A stretch of 64,000 nucleotides of DNA from Clonostachys chloroleuca (taxonomy: Eukaryota > Ascomycota > Sordariomycetes > Hypocreales > Bionectriaceae), in NCBI GenBank assembly GCA_037952775.1, contig JBANAY010000001.1, forward strand, positions 2,418,001-2,482,000. The letters run 5' to 3'. Each line of letters opens with the position of its first letter. The stretch's first letter is position 1. Below the pieces are notes generated by a model, which saw only the letters and a list, made by a program, of their open reading frames with translations, was not told the origin of the DNA and did not search any database. Shown here piece after piece: positions 1 to 14,004 of this stretch. Position numbers and translations under genes: made by a program.

Positions 1-3000
1 GAATTTATATGAATGACCGGGGTCAATACAGTGCAGGCTTCTAGAATGTCGGTGAATGGGAGATTATCCCATTTACAGGGTTTGAGGGTAAGCAAAATAA
101 TTACCTTGACACCTCAAATTATTAGATCGCATCACCAGACGACGTGACAGATTTTATAACGATGAGAAAACGAGCGTAGATGAATCCCTCTCCAGTGAAG
201 AAGAAGGGTGGAAGAAAAGCAGAAGAAGCTTGGGAAGGAGCAGAGATGTCAAGCTGTATCCTTGCTCTTCTTAACGGAAGCCCCAGCCCAGAAGGTGTAA
301 GCAGGTAGAGCCTGGCCCAGGGAAGGCACGACCGACTGGCGATGCTGAGAAATATCACCACAAACCCTCACACTCTCATGAGTCCCCCCAGATGTGAATA
401 AGGGGAGTGGGGTGAGGGAGGAAAATGGAAGCAGGATGGTATGGATGGCGATCAGGGAAGTTGATGAAGGCCGGCAGAAGCGGAGGTCATGGCCAGCCAG
501 GCTAGGAGGGAGGGGGAAGGGTATATAGGTGATCGAAGCCATCTTAGTTCCTATCTCGGCTCACACACGCAGGTAGACCTTGGCTCCCTGGTGGAGTTTT
601 CCAAAGCGTGGCCCGGCCGGGCCTGCACCTCCAGAACATGATGCATACGAACATCCACACCCTGCTACGTGCATGCATACTACTTGCATGGGGGTTGGGG
701 GGAGGGTGAGGGGCTGAGGGTCCGTCACCTACCAAGATGGGCCAGGGACGTTACTAGCAGCTCTCTCCAGTCCACTTTGCCGTCGATGTGTGTGTTGGTA
801 CCTGGCTGGCCAGTGTTAGCGGGCTGCAGGTTCGTACATGCAGCTATTCGTTGCGTGCGCTGGACATGCGTTTGCCATGGCGCGCTCCTTGACCCAGGAA
901 GTGCACAGGCGCGATATGGAGCAGTCTAAACTTACCTACCCATAGCTACTGGGGGGCGTGGGCGGATGCGGAGGTGAGACGAGACACACATGAGCAAGCG
1001 AGAGAGTCTTGATGATGCTATGTGCTACGGAGAGGGTGGTGGCTTGACTTGCAAGGGGGACCTGGGCGCTATCAGATGGCAGCAGCAGCACCGCCATTCG
1101 CCTCCGATATATCTCCATGTGAGCAGACGGAGAAGCGCCAATTGCGAAATTGCCAAGCTCAGAATGTCTGATCTTTCGGGCCTGCCAGGGGGGTGGGGAG
1201 CATGTGGGCAGCAGCGTAGCAGCGTGTATGTGCGTGTATGATCGAGACAGACAACTGCTCACCCACACACACGGCCAAAGGTGAGTGAACGGCGAAACGC
1301 AGGGAGGGAGGAGAAACGGAGAGCTGACCGGGACGTGATGGATTCGAATGAAAGCACCCACCTGATTGGCCGACTTGTACAGTTGTTCACCGTCGACGTG
1401 GAATGTCACAACGCTCTCGAAGCGGCGAGGCCGCAGGGAGAGGAGCGAATTGGAGCCGATCAGCATCAACGAGAGAGCCGGTCCTCCTCCAACCACGATT
1501 TGATCACTGATCGAGAAAATTGAATTGGTTCATTGACAGACTTGATCGTTTCTAAAACAGCCCTGGACGACCTGCTAGGCCGAATGGTGAGTAGTGCGCG
1601 GGGGCCAAGCTCACTACAGAACCTAACCATGCTCCCTACAGCAGCTATCGCTACAGGGAGTCTGGGTGACGGCACCCAGCCCAGACTGGCCCGGCCCCTG
1701 CTCTCCCCCATCGTTTCTGGTACCTGGTGCCTGCCCAGAAGGACCGGGACCCCGAGGTCACAAGGCGGTCACGGCTTTTTTTTCTTCTCACGCTCGGCGC
1801 CGCAGGGGTGGGGTTTCGATCGTTGGAGCCCATCACCGACTGAGGTCTGATGAATGGCCAGGAGCTGTCCACGGCAGCATCTGCCTGTGATCCTTATTTT
1901 CAGATTGCTGACAGGAACAGCCTCTCAATTGGTCTTCTCCTGCTCAGCCCAACAACAACACAGCGATGCCCGACCCGGTCATCTCGGGCAGATTCAATAG
2001 CTCTTCCAGGGACAAAGAGGCTGGGAGGCGACCGAATCCCTCCCTGCCACGCCACTCAAGCATCCGGGATGCCAGAGAGGCACGAACTACGGAAGTACTA
2101 CAACCGCTTAGCAGGAAGCCTCACCGGGTGTTTGACCCATGGGTCATGGCGGCTAAGCGACTTCACTCCTCTGGAGCTACCCTTCTCGCTCACCTACAGA
2201 TCACAGATCCCTAAAACGTCGTATTACTGTGCTGGGCGCCCAGCTCTGGTCTCTGCCTGTCTCAGAGCGGGCGGCAGCTAGTGGTATGGAAAAAGCAAAT
2301 ATTAGCTCGAAAACGACAGAACATGATGCTACTATAATTAATGATGTCCAAACGCCAACGCTGAATCTAACCAGCTTGCTGCCCCTTGCTGCTACTAGCA
2401 TGCAGGTCATTCAATAGTAAAAGGCGGAGAGCGAGAAAAGCAAAGTGAAGGGAGAGGCCCGTGAGCAAGACATGCAGACGAGGCCATCACACACCACATC
2501 GCACCATCCTAGCCCACACCATACCGGACACCTTGGTTTCCAAGGCTGCCTTGGTCTGGTCAGTCTTTGTGTTCCAGCTCGGCCGTCATGTGGTCGCGGC
2601 TATCCGTTCCTGGTCCATCTGGCTGACACCTGCAAGCCATCCATCCACCCTCCCACTCAAAACCACGCAAAGAGAAAAAAAAAACAGGCCTTTGGCGTAG
2701 CATTGCGTGTATGCGAGCACCTTTCCAAGACAGAGGAGCGGGGAAACAGTTGGAGAGCTTCGGCTTGCCCACAAGCGAGACCTGAGTAATTGCTCCAAGA
2801 CAGGCAATTGGCTCTCTCGATGTTTCGCATCTGGGTTCACCCACTTGTATTCCAACAAAGAGAGCACTGAGCCCTTTATTCTGCTCCGAGAGTTGACGGC
2901 GTCCCCGGCGGGGGTTACATAGCTCAGGGCCATGGTAAAAGATGTTGCACCAAGAGCCATTCCAAATCCCCGCGTTTCCCTACGTTTAACCGTTTCATTG

Positions 3001-6000
3001 CTCAGTAGTCCGTTATCAAAATCTCGATGCATGTTCCAATCAGGCAGTACTTCCTAGCGCTATCAATATCTCAGCTCTAGCTCTAGCCTTGAGCTTCAAC
3101 TACAAACCCAGAGGGTGTTGAGACCATGCTTGGCGAATCACTATACGAGGTCTTCGTTCATCCTTGGGTGTGCTGGGTTCGGTAGTCTGCAATCTCCCAC
3201 CTCGTGGGAATGGCCTCATCCCCTCACCCTGCCGGCTTGCTTTTTGACGCTTGGCGGGGACATATCATCTGCAGGGCTTCCCCCCCCCTCCGCTTCGGAA
3301 GTCGAGCATGCTAGCGAAGGCGACGATCCTGCACAGCTCGACCTCCACCACATTCCAAAGACGGTTGCACGGCCGGATCGTATCAAGGAGAGGGACGGGC
3401 ACCTCAACGGCATCCCAAACAGGCAATTGACCTCAGTTCCTTTCCAACAGCCTCAGAGTCCGTTCGATAATGACCAGGACGAGATTGGCTGGCCCATTGC
3501 TCCTCTCCACATGGCGCATTTTCGCCTCTCCTTCGGCCCGCAGTAGCGTGTCGGGCTAGCAGCCAAACAGAGGCCGAGGAAGGGTCTTAAAACTGCGATA
3601 GCCAGGTTTCACATCTCTCTTGAGCGGAGGTGCTGCAGGCTGGTTGCAATAGGCTGAGAGGCGAACCCGAGAAACACGCTGAACAGGAGGGGCACATCGA
3701 GTCAAAGAAAAAAAAAAAAAAAAAAAAAAAAAGGAAAAAAAACGGTCGTAGCAAGCAGCCAATTAATTCACTCTTCCAATCAAATACCACGATCACCCGT
3801 CACCTCGGTCAAAGGAAGACGTGATGCAACGATGCCGGGCGACGCTGGTTGCTCAACCTTTTGATTATCCGGTCAGAAATGGCACAGCGGCTGGGAGAGT
3901 GGCACGGTTACTCCTTTGGCCACTGCACTACTCGAACCGGATTCCCAATCCAGTTCAATAAAAACTCGATTGAGTGCGCATACTAGTATAGCATAGCACC
4001 ACCTACCTCACCGTTCTCCGCAAAGATTGAAGCCAGTGGTCAGGGGTTCCTGCAATCGTTCGGACATTGAGCTCCTGCCACTGTTCCAAAATAGGGCGTG
4101 ACGGCTGGTCAGGAGATCTCAACGAGGAACTCGAAAGGGCACCACCATCCAAGACCCCCTCAACAGTAGTCATCATCATCGTCATATCAAGTACCGGTAG
4201 TGACCCATCCAAGTGTAGCCCCTGTCCCCCCTTCTGCCCGCCATCATATCCCTTTCTCACAAATCGATATGCGAATCCTCATTTTTGCTCAACTGGCTCT
4301 ATACGACCGAGGCTGGGCCTTGAAGCAAGGGGTGGCGCCAGCTGCCAAGGCAGAAAGCGGGAGAAACACCAGGCCAAGCAATGGATCAGCCGGGGTTTCC
4401 GCCAGCTTAACTTCCAGACTCCACCGAAACCTCTCTCGTCCTCTCCCCTATACGTCTGAATAGAGAAGACCTAGGCACCCTCATTGCTGAGACAATACGA
4501 GAGATACAGCGACTGGTTTCCCTGCAAGGCACTTGAGTCGCCCTGTGTCTGTAAGCCAAGACAAACGGGTGAAGTCGGGGATGGCTGTCTGTCTCGTCTC
4601 GCCTTGGCTTACGGCACCTGACATTAAAAGTCCGAAAGACATTCTGATTTTCCTGCTAGCTTGCCTGCCGCGAACGCATGGCATGGTATCTATCCTTGTC
4701 CTCTGTAGCAGAGTCATTGAGGGTTATCTGATTGATCGCAACTACTAACGGACGGGACGATGTATGTAACATCAATTACTACTACTTACTGACTGGCCTG
4801 CCATGGCTCCTGTCCCACAAGCGGCCAGCCATTCATCCCTTGCAGGTACTATGACATAGAGCGCAATATAGATGCGAAAACGTGCGCGTGCCTGCCGTGA
4901 ACAGTAACCACGATATTGCCACGCCGCACAGAGAGCGTTGCCTCCATCTCATTAGAACTCTCTATAGACATGGGCTGGCAATAACGCAGCTGAGGATCGT
5001 AGGCCAGTACCAGTTGGGGGATCCGGCCGAGCTGCTTCACCAACAACCCGCTAGGACCGCCCGCTAAGACACAGTAGTTCTGCCCACTAACTCCGCCCAA
5101 ACAGCCTCCCCGCCCCCCTCCAAAGCAGAAACAATGGAAGAGGCTGAAACTGCCCATCTCCATCTTCCTTCACCGCCTCCCCTCTCAGAAAATACAGGCA
5201 CCTCAAACGACACTAGGTCGATCGAGGCTCCATCCTCTCCAGACACACGTCCATCTTTCCAACTTGCCCGAACTGGAATAAACACCTCAAGTGCTTAGAG
5301 CGTCACGTCATTCCCAGCTAGGGGGGCGGGGGGCAGTCGTATGCAAGGCACGGCGAGAGGTAGAAAAAAATAACGTGAACACGCTGCTTGCTAAGGAACC
5401 CCTTGGGGTGTGTGCCTTGCTCCAGCGCAGCACACGTGCATGGCATCCGGCCGAGAAGGTGCCTGGGGACGTGCGGCCATTTGGTCGCCGTTGGCCGACG
5501 ATGGGTCCTTGGTGTTGAGGGCTCTGTGTGTAAGTAGGTGCTAATATGCACATGTGGCCAAGATGGCAGATAAGCGGCCAGATTTGGAGGGGGAAGTTGG
5601 TAAGAAACTCGAATCAAGCTCTCCCGGCACTCTCGACTGACAGAGCTATTGAAAAGATGTGCTGTTGCGTTGCAGGTCTATGCATTGATTGACTGATTGT
5701 GGCAGGCGTGAGGCACAGCGGCGCACGGTTGAGCGATGGCCAGGTCATACCGTTTCCAGACATGAATAATCACTTACTATCTATCAGTAAGGTAGAGATA
5801 ATTGAGTCAAAAACAATGCCTTGTAACAGACTTGAGACACGCATCTTACTTGATTAACAGATAAGGGTCCCGTTCGTCCGCTTGGTAATGATATTTTCCA
5901 ACACAGGCGATCATCAGCCTCCCATGAAACCGCCAATCCGAGACGCCTCCGCTGAGCGGTCAGTAACTGCATGTACCTAGGTAATAAGTGATATACATGC

Positions 6001-9000
6001 GTTTGATTGAGGACAAGTCGCGTGCAATGAATAGCCACGCTGAATCAAAGTCAAGACACGGCTCGTGCATGCATGGCGGCAGGCATCACATCGCATGGCT
6101 GCCTTGCGGTCTATCAAACAAAACACTCCGAGACTCTAATCTACCTGTGTAAACCGTCGCCAAGTCCATAACTAAGGGTTCCCTGCGGCCGTGGGTCTGA
6201 CAGTTGGGGCTTGAGATGTTCAGCTGAACAAACCAAGTATAGTTGATATCATGATAGATCCATTACGGGCTCTTGTTTGGCATCTCGCATGAAGGCAAGT
6301 ACTGGGCAGGTCGATTCTTGGTATAGAAGCGACTCACTTTGCCTCTTGTCTACCTACCCAGTACCTCTGGTATTCACATAAGCCGGGATGAATAGCCTCT
6401 CTCACAACCACACCGACTCCGAGCTTCACCAACCATGACAAACATCCTCCCGCTATGAGGGCCAGCGTGAGAAAGAGAAAAGAAAAAGGGGGTCCCCGGC
6501 AGTGGTATTTCCTAAAACACTCTCTGGCAGCTCAAGGGCCTGCGGGCGAGCTGCAATGCAGCCACCATGATCCGCCACACAAGCAAGTCAGCAGCTTCTC
6601 CTCCCATTGCTCAACCTCAACACCATCGACGCTCCCTGGACCTATCATCCGGCGATGCCCTCCACCACCACCTGGCAGTGCAGCAGACTAGGACCAGCCC
6701 TACCTCCAGCACATCTATCTATCTGGTGACAATCACTCTTCTGCCTCCTCCTGTTGAGCAGGCTGACCACCAACCCCCCGACACAAGATCCAATCATGAA
6801 CCTCCTCTCCAAAATCTCCATGCGCCCCTCCCGCTGCAAGTCTGAAACCATAGTCTAACCACCCAACCCTCCCGGACGGACGACTTCATAGATCTGATAG
6901 GGCCAAACCATGGCTGTCCGCCCTGCTCAGTGCCTCAATTGCGCAGATTCCAATCGCTATTTGCCATCTCCTTCTGTAATTGCTGCCCGACCCCCTTCAT
7001 CGCCAAATAGCCGATCAGTAGCAACGGGATCTCTACGCCTGAGGGGATACATGCACTCAGACCTCCGCACGCATGCATCTCGCCATCTCCACGTGCACCA
7101 CCTCCCGCCCAGTCGTCTGTGCCTCTTTCTGTGGGGAGCTGCAGCTTGTGTAAGCCCAACCAACGGCCGTCTCAGTTCCCGGTCCCATCAGGCTCGACCA
7201 ACCGGCGCTCCTCCGCATCTCTCCTACCTTTGAGCTCCACACACCGCTGGAAGACGGCTCTCCATCATGTTCTCTGCGCGCTGGCCCTTTGCCAGGCCCG
7301 AGTGGTGCCAGCAAACCACATCCGCCGCCAGCCAGCTTGGCGCACCGTTTGTTTCCTTAGGGCTACCTGCCAGCCCTGAACAAACATGCCGAATATGTCG
7401 ATATTAATCGATTCGGCGCCTCCGTGACGCCCGAACGGCCACGGCTGCAGCTCAGTTGCCTTCCTCTCACGACCAAAGGTCCTCGCTTGCCCTGCCGAGC
7501 AAGTTTTCTCTCAACTCCAACTTCAGCCAGAGGCTGCGGGCTCTTGTTGGCTTTTCCCCCTGTCATGTTGGGAATGGCCAGGCCCAACGGCATGCGGTCA
7601 GACCTCGCGATGAGGAAACTCGAACTGCCAATCTCCCCCATCGCCGACGCCCCCCGTTGGCTCTGCCGGCCTCAACGTCCACGTATGACTGTGACCTATC
7701 AAGTTTCCAATCCCGTGTTTCAGACGTTCATGACCACTTGAAGCTTACTCCTTCGCCCGATAACCAACACCTGAGTTCAACCATGGAAGCGGAATATGCA
7801 CACGCCGTATCATTCCGTAGGTAGGTGCGTACATTGACGTGTAATGCAGTCATTATTGATCCAGCCACCGTTCAGGAGCGAGCTTGAAGTTGAGCCGAAG
7901 AGTTCAGCCACCTGCTGCGTTTGTTGTTTCTCAATATGGCTCACCGTCACTTCGTTGTGGCCTCTTGCAAGAACCACCCTAGGTGTGGAATGCGGCGTAA
8001 GAAATTTAATTTCTCGTAACTCTCAATGTGAAAATCTGCTTTTCTACACCGTATACCCTCCTTCCCCTTTTTCATGAGCTGCATTTTGAGCTTGCAGCCT
8101 TGGGTTACGGCGAGTTCTGGCCCCTCGTCGGTCCGCTGTCCAGTCCCCTTGTCTGGTCAGGTTGGCCATCATTTTCGTATGTCTTCCTCTATCATGTAGT
8201 GGAATCATAGGCTTTCGACCCAGTGGGCTATACCGCTTGTGACTGCATTCCATTCAAGGAATGCTCTTTTCCATGAGTCTGCCCAGCCAGTCTTGTCCAT
8301 CAGCCAAGATCGATGTAGAACTCTCCCAGACTCTACGCACAAGAACTCTCTCGCAGTGTGCTGAGAACTTCAATGCAAAACACCCAATTTTTATATTGGA
8401 TAGGGATTTCCTTATCCCAAAGGATGGGTCCCTTTTGCCCATTTTCAAACAAGTGGTGTTGGGATCCCCCTGGATCGTTGCCCGCGTACTCAACTCCCAC
8501 ACATCTCCAAATGGACATTGAACAAGAAAAACCTCTAATTTTGCAAATCAGTAGTCTCAATATAGGCATACGAAGCCATTTTCTTGTTTCCCTGGTGACT
8601 TTGCTACGCAGTTGGCACATCTCCCTGCTATTTCAAAACCCATGCCAACCATCGAGCCCTCCCAAATCGCTCGCCAATTTTCCTCCACATGATCCAAACT
8701 TTCTATTCTCCCAATGCATATAAAATTATGAAAAAAACCATTCATAGAGATATCACCTCCAAAGGACATGAATTTGACAATGTGACCTCAGTTGTATCTC
8801 AATTCCGGACGTTCTACTCGTTCCCTCACCCTAGACCGCCAACATTCCCATTGGGTCGAGATGATACTCGGTTGAAGAACGAAGAAGGTGCAAAAACAGA
8901 GACATGGTGCAATATCGAGGATGAATCAGTCGTAATGGGAATACAACTCATTCCTGTGTATGGGTTAGGGAGGTTAGAACCGATTCGATATGTGCTGGCT

Positions 9001-9827
9001 CTGTCTTTGTTGACGAACACCTTGATATTACTCTGCACATCCAGACAGCCACCTCCGGTCTCTTCTTGACAATCGCCTGTAGCTTCATTGTCTAAAGATG
9101 CTGGCGGATCTCATGGCTCAAATTGAATAGGTGGTAGTAATCATTCTTAATCAGTGCGGATCGTCCCAACAAGAAGGGCCCTTGTCACAACAACGTTGCG
9201 AACACCTTCAAGATTAACGCCACTCCTGTCTCTCGATCCTGCGCATGACGGAAGACGTTAAGAAGGCTAGCAACTACGATTGCCAGCATTGTTCAACTTT
9301 CTGTACGGTCAATTGGGTGTGAATTCATCGATGTCATTGATTCAAATCTGTAAGGCTAAAAAACTAACTTTCCTACTCCCATTCGCCTCATTGGTGTATA
9401 GTGCAGGAAGGACAATGCATTTAAAAACGTTAAAAGCAAAACAAAAACCACAAACCCCTTCATGTATCCCCCATCGTCGCATCCATTAAGCCTAGGCCCA
9501 ACCTCAGGCATCGTCAAAGACTAAAGTCTGAAGAAGGAATGCCTACTGTCTCCTGGGTATTTCGCGCATCGTCATGTGTCGATATCTGGTGCATATCAAA
9601 TCGTTCCATCATCGTCTTCGCTCCTTGGATTTTTTCAAGCGCGTGAATTCATGATCGTAGATCAATCCTCGACCAAGAGCATGGCAGACTCAATGAGACA
9701 GCCAATCCCCGTCAATTCAAGCCAAACCGTCAGCACCTCCCCCTTCCAAATTGTCTGATCGCAGCAGGGCCATATCTTCAAACGAGGGCCCCCTCAGCTC
9801 AAAGAGTCTCAGACATGATCACCCAAC
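1..9827. other. gene desert, no supported gene
   Basis: I see no coding sequence I can support here. The open frames are short (under about 190 codons), overlap on both strands, lack recognisable domains and are rich in Pro, Ser, Arg and Cys, as expected of random reading of GC-balanced DNA. A stretch around 8250-9760 is AT-richer and has the longest low-complexity-free frames (for example 8689-9069 on +), but no motif I recognise. The only distinct structure is a 25-base A run at about 3708-3732. Long non-coding transcripts or a degenerate transposon could lie here but cannot be demonstrated from the sequence. Confidence 0.6.
3708..3742 (+). repeat. poly(A) tract
   Basis: A run of 25 A residues is followed by GG and eight more A. 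It lies in otherwise mixed-composition DNA. It may be a simple slippage tract or the A-tail of an old retro-inserted sequence. I could not find convincing flanking target-site duplications or a coding frame upstream. Confidence 0.8.
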
Positions 9828-10559
9828 TTAAAGCAGGGCAAACAAGGCTCCAGCTGCAAGAGCTGCAGCAGCATGCTTGGGGATGGCCGTGGCAGCAGCG
9901 AAGCCGCCCTGATCGGAGGTAGCAGACGCAGCAGCTTGAGTGGTCTGGGTGGCGGACTGGGAAGCAGTTGAAGAGGCGGAAGTGGCTGTAGACGAGCTGC
10001 CCGAATCGGAGGAGGTGGGAGGGGCCTGGGAAGCGCACAAGCTTCCAATATCATCCTTGCAAGATTGTTGGCCATCCTGGTTGTTTTCATATTGCTTGTA
10101 GCACTGAGCGAGAAGAGTGTCGCAGATGAAGGTTGGCATTGTCTGGGTGTAGTACTCAAGGCCAGGAGCCGAGTTGTTGGCAGAGCATGCGCAGTCGTAG
10201 ACCAAAGTAGTCTGGCAGAGTGTTAGATTGACAATAATTTTTGCAAAATTGGACGTGTACCACTGCAGTTATACACATATAGGGCCAGGAAGAGCACGTA
10301 CGTAGTCACAGTCATTCTTTGAGGTACGACCAGAGCACAATGACTTGCAAGTATTGCCCTGGGCAGTGCACCAGCTCGCTTCACGATCGTTACGTTAGCT
10401 ATTGGCTCCAGAAGAACTGCTTGGGGTCATATTGGTCTGCTCACCTCGGGTGCTATCATCGACGGAGTTGGGGACGATGGTCATGTTAAGAGAGCTAGTA
10501 TAGTTGGCTGCGTTGGCAGCGACTGCGAAAGCAGCAACTAGAACAGCGTAGGATCGCAT
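9828..10559 (-). CDS. GPI-anchored Cys-rich cell-surface protein (DUF7707-like)
   Basis: Three exons read on the minus strand: 10559-10445, 10378-10302 and 10211-9828, joined by GT-AG introns of 66 and 90 bp, giving 191 residues. The start at 10559 opens a clean signal peptide (Met-Arg-Ser-Tyr, then a hydrophobic Ala/Val core to about residue 18). The mature part has about ten cysteines in a C-x(6)-C, CAC and C-x(5)-C pattern typical of the small fungal extracellular domain I know as DUF7707. A Ser/Thr/Ala-rich linker follows, then a hydrophobic C-terminal tail of about 20 residues with no charged end, the layout of a GPI-attachment signal. It should be exported and anchored at the plasma membrane or wall. 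Its molecular function is unknown. Splice junctions were chosen because they restore the Cys-rich frame across both introns. Confidence 0.82.
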
Positions 10560-13500
10560 CTTGAGTGTGATTTTGTTTGTGTCGCGTTACTCGCAAATGG
10601 AGACGAAGTGCGGATTGAGATGCTGGGGAAGAAACGAGAGCGCAATGCTCAGCAAAGTCGTGCAAGGGCAGGCCAAGTGATACTCGGGTGATGATGCTGT
10701 GTAAAGGCTTCTTCTGCTTCTTCCTCAATGTCTCGATAAGTTATGCGGATAACTTGTCTGGTGCACTGGCAGTTGTTGTGGAGGAGGGAAGAGGCGGAGA
10801 GGAAAAGAAGAGAAGCTTGGACGAATAAACGGGCAGGAAGGCACCTATGTAAGGTAGGAGGTGGAGGAAGGAAGTGGAAGATAGAGTGAGGGGGGCAACA
10901 AGCAACGGGGAAGGCAAAACAAAAGCTAAGGTAGGCACCTTAAAAGACGGGGAGGTGTGGTGCAGCTGGCCGGGGCTCTCAGTGCCTTGCAGAGGTGGCC
11001 AGACGGAACCATCTGCGTCAAAAAAACCAAGATTGGCGGCTCCCCATCACTGACGGATTAAAACATCCTACAGCACACGTACGTATCGCTCTCGAGGGAG
11101 CTTGGCAGACATGGGCCCAGGCCACTTGTGGGTGCAGCTACCCGGCCGGAGGCGATATCATGTACACGCGGTACTTCTTGTTTACAGTTGGATAGGCAAA
11201 TTATTTTCCTTGGCAGGTACCTACCCCGCTCTGTCCTACGGGGGTGATACTTGACGAAGCGAGCGCATTAGCGGCCAGACACTGACAGGCATGTACTGCG
11301 ACCCAGATAGAGAGGTACCTTGACCTACCCGACAAGGGCAGGCGAACTCCTCTGCAAAATAACGACTCTGCCAATGGACCCAAGGTCGAGTGCTCATTTC
11401 TTAGCTCGTCGCACCTTGCTTAGTCCAGGCACTCCCGCGTCTCCCAGCAGCTGCCCAATGCCGAAAACGGTCGACTGCGAGGGCGAGCGTTGATCGTCGT
11501 TAAGCTGCTCCCGCTCAGGTACAGCATGGACTGACTTTCCGGACAAGCTCTGTGGCTTGCAAACAAAGGTGTCTACGGAGCTACGTAATCGGTGCATCAT
11601 GTCATAATACGTACGCCCCGGCATCTGGCTTCGGCGTCTCGGCGTGGCGCTAATGCTTCTCTTCTGCACGCGGACGCATCACTGTGGAGACTAGCGACCA
11701 CTACGACGATTCGATGCACCACTGGACACGGGGAACAACGTCGTGTAGCTCCAGCCTGGTGCCTGTCCTGGTGGTCACGATCGATTCCCATCAGAGGATG
11801 TCCTCGTCGGCCCTTGCGATTGAATGTGGTTAACTGAACCACGGCCGCGCAGGAGGCAGCGTGCCCTGGCAATATTAATCATTGCGCTGTGATGTGCGCC
11901 AATCCCTGCCAGATGCGAAATTTGAATCATCTCCGGGAGCAACACCACATTGCTGGTCCCGGGCTCTCTCTGGCCCTTGCCCGCCTGTGCCAAGAGCACA
12001 CTTAACACGCTGGTGCCAGACCACAGATCCAGCCCAATCGCTGCATTTGATAGGTCGGTCCCATTGTGGCCCGGACCGTCAAACTTCTGCTCAATGCCCG
12101 TGCTGCAGCTTATTGCTACCCTGGTCCTTCGCCTCTCGTCCCCTCTTCCCTGTGATCCCACGTTACGTCTCCACCGCGAGTCTTTCATTTCCTCTGCCCT
12201 CCTCCCATCCACGTCGGCTCGATATCATCTGAAACGGTTGAAACATGGCTGCAACCCCATTTCTGCCAATTGGCGATAACTGTAAATTAAATTGCTCCGT
12301 AAATGCGCGTCCTAATTCAGGCTTTTCTCCATGCCTCATTAGCGGTGGACAGAGTCGTCGATAGCCCGGCTTGAATTGAGGTGGTTAGCACAAGCCGCTG
12401 ACCAACCATCGAATTATGGCCACGAATCGATAATTGCCTCGGATTCAGAGAACCAGCCGTCTTCCGCATCATGTGCCCGCTATGGAATTCATGGGTTTTC
12501 TGCATGGGTATTTCCTGATCCACCAGTCGTATCTCCTCCACTTTGCCCGCATCCCAACCACTCGCCCCGATAATTGATGGATCCTGGTGGCTCGATCACG
12601 ATCTGCACTGTCCACCAAGCAACCAAGCCAAGTCGGCTCTGGCATATCAAGCAGCGGTAATATCTATATCTCGTCCTGCATCTGCACGTTTGTGACACCC
12701 CACATCGGCAGTAAGAGCAAAATTACTCAATTGAAGGGACCGCGTGCTTGAGAATGCAGAGGTCCCGAAATTTCATCAATGGGAAATTATGTGTGCTCCA
12801 GAACGTGAATGGTTACACATCTGCTTGTGCCAGATGAGTGTGAAACACCTCAGATAGACCCGGGTAAAACCACAGGATAATAGACTGTCACAGTGGTGGC
12901 ACAGCATAAGATGTGGAATGAGCAGCCATTCGATTGCGCACTTCTCATGCAGTCCTTTGTCGTAATACGTTGTGATGTATGGTTTCTGTCGTATTGCACT
13001 GCTGCAGGGTATGTAGGCAAGGATAGTGTGAGATGAGATTTGAAGACTCAGAGTAATGTCCACATACACGGCTTCTGGAATGTGTTTTCAGAATCATGGT
13101 GTGAAAATTGCTGTTGTCGGTCATATACTTGGGAAATTGCCGTGGGTCTATGAATTCTAGAATTACTATGCATTTGTTTGCAGGTTCGTCGCTTTCAACG
13201 TTCTTGTCTAACCCTTGAGCTTACACCAATCGAAACACATGGTGGTGTGAACTGTCTTACCCAAATGCCCTCCAATGGCCGACGCATGCAACCAGAGCAC
13301 AAGAAAAGGGGTTCTCGTGCCCTATATGATGGCAGAAACTTTGCTACCCTTTCAATTGATGTGCCTAGAGACATCAATTGATGTGTTAGCTGAAACTGTA
13401 TAACGACCCGACGATATCTAGACAAGCGACTGACATGAAACATGGCACACTAAACCTCTGTTCACGCAAGTCAGGGACTTCATTTTTCTTCATAATAATA

Positions 13501-14004
13501 CTAAACATAATAATAAGGCAAGTATATATTATTATATAATATTTTTCTCGATCTTGTGTTTATTACTAGTTAATTGTTTTGTGTTGAAATTCAATGCTGG
13601 AGGTTCTAGGTGTGCCATGTTTTATGTCAGTCGCTTGCTAGGGTAGGTTAAAGAGATGGCTTCGATACAATACGCTTCACTTGGCAGATATCGATTGGAG
13701 ACAGATATTGTTAGCACAGTAATAATCTTTATTGATCGCCGGGAGTTTGTAACAACCCAAACATCCCTTTCCCCAAGCAAACCCATAGCTTTCCACAAGT
13801 CATAGAAGTATGGTTGAAATAGCATCTCATCATGGCCTCGTAGTCTTCCTCCACTTCCGTTGAAAGAGGAAAGTCTAACAGTGATAACAAAAGAAAATAA
13901 AGCATGCGATCCTAATAACCACCAACCCAGTTCGATCCCTCCTATTTTCCTCCTCCTCCTCCTCCTCTATATTTTTTTTTCAGCACGTATACAGGATACG
14001 GCAA
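10560..14004. other. intergenic, 3.4 kb, contains a MITE-like element
   Basis: This is the upstream region of the GPI-protein gene and the downstream flank of the cystathionine lyase gene. No coding frame is supported. About 12.7-13.7 kb is clearly AT-richer and contains the inverted-repeat element listed separately. A 12-base direct repeat (TCAATTGATGTG) flanks a short spacer at about 13350-13386. A (TCC)n tract lies near 13945 next to the 3' end of the lyase gene. Confidence 0.6.
13422..13637. mobile_element. MITE-like element with ~37-bp terminal inverted repeats
   Basis: The left end (13422-13458, starting ACAAGCGACTGACATG) and the right end (13600-13637) are inverted copies of each other. 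About 27 consecutive bases match with a single C/T difference, and the match continues for about eight more bases after a 2-base indel. The element is bounded on both sides by CTAG (13418-13421 and 13638-13641), a plausible 4-bp target-site duplication (or TA plus flanking bases). The 140-bp interior is very AT-rich (ATAATAAT and TATATATTATT tracts) with no coding capacity. This is the standard architecture of a non-autonomous DNA transposon. The family is not identified. Confidence 0.75.

Noticed and set aside
936..1496. A 186-codon minus-strand frame in the first desert.
   Set aside because: Composition is random (Pro/Ser/His/Cys-rich), with no domain, no signal peptide and no splice-supported extension.
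8689..9069. A 126-codon plus frame in the AT-richer part of the first desert.
   Set aside because: It looks more protein-like than its neighbours but matches no family I know and has no supporting introns or context.
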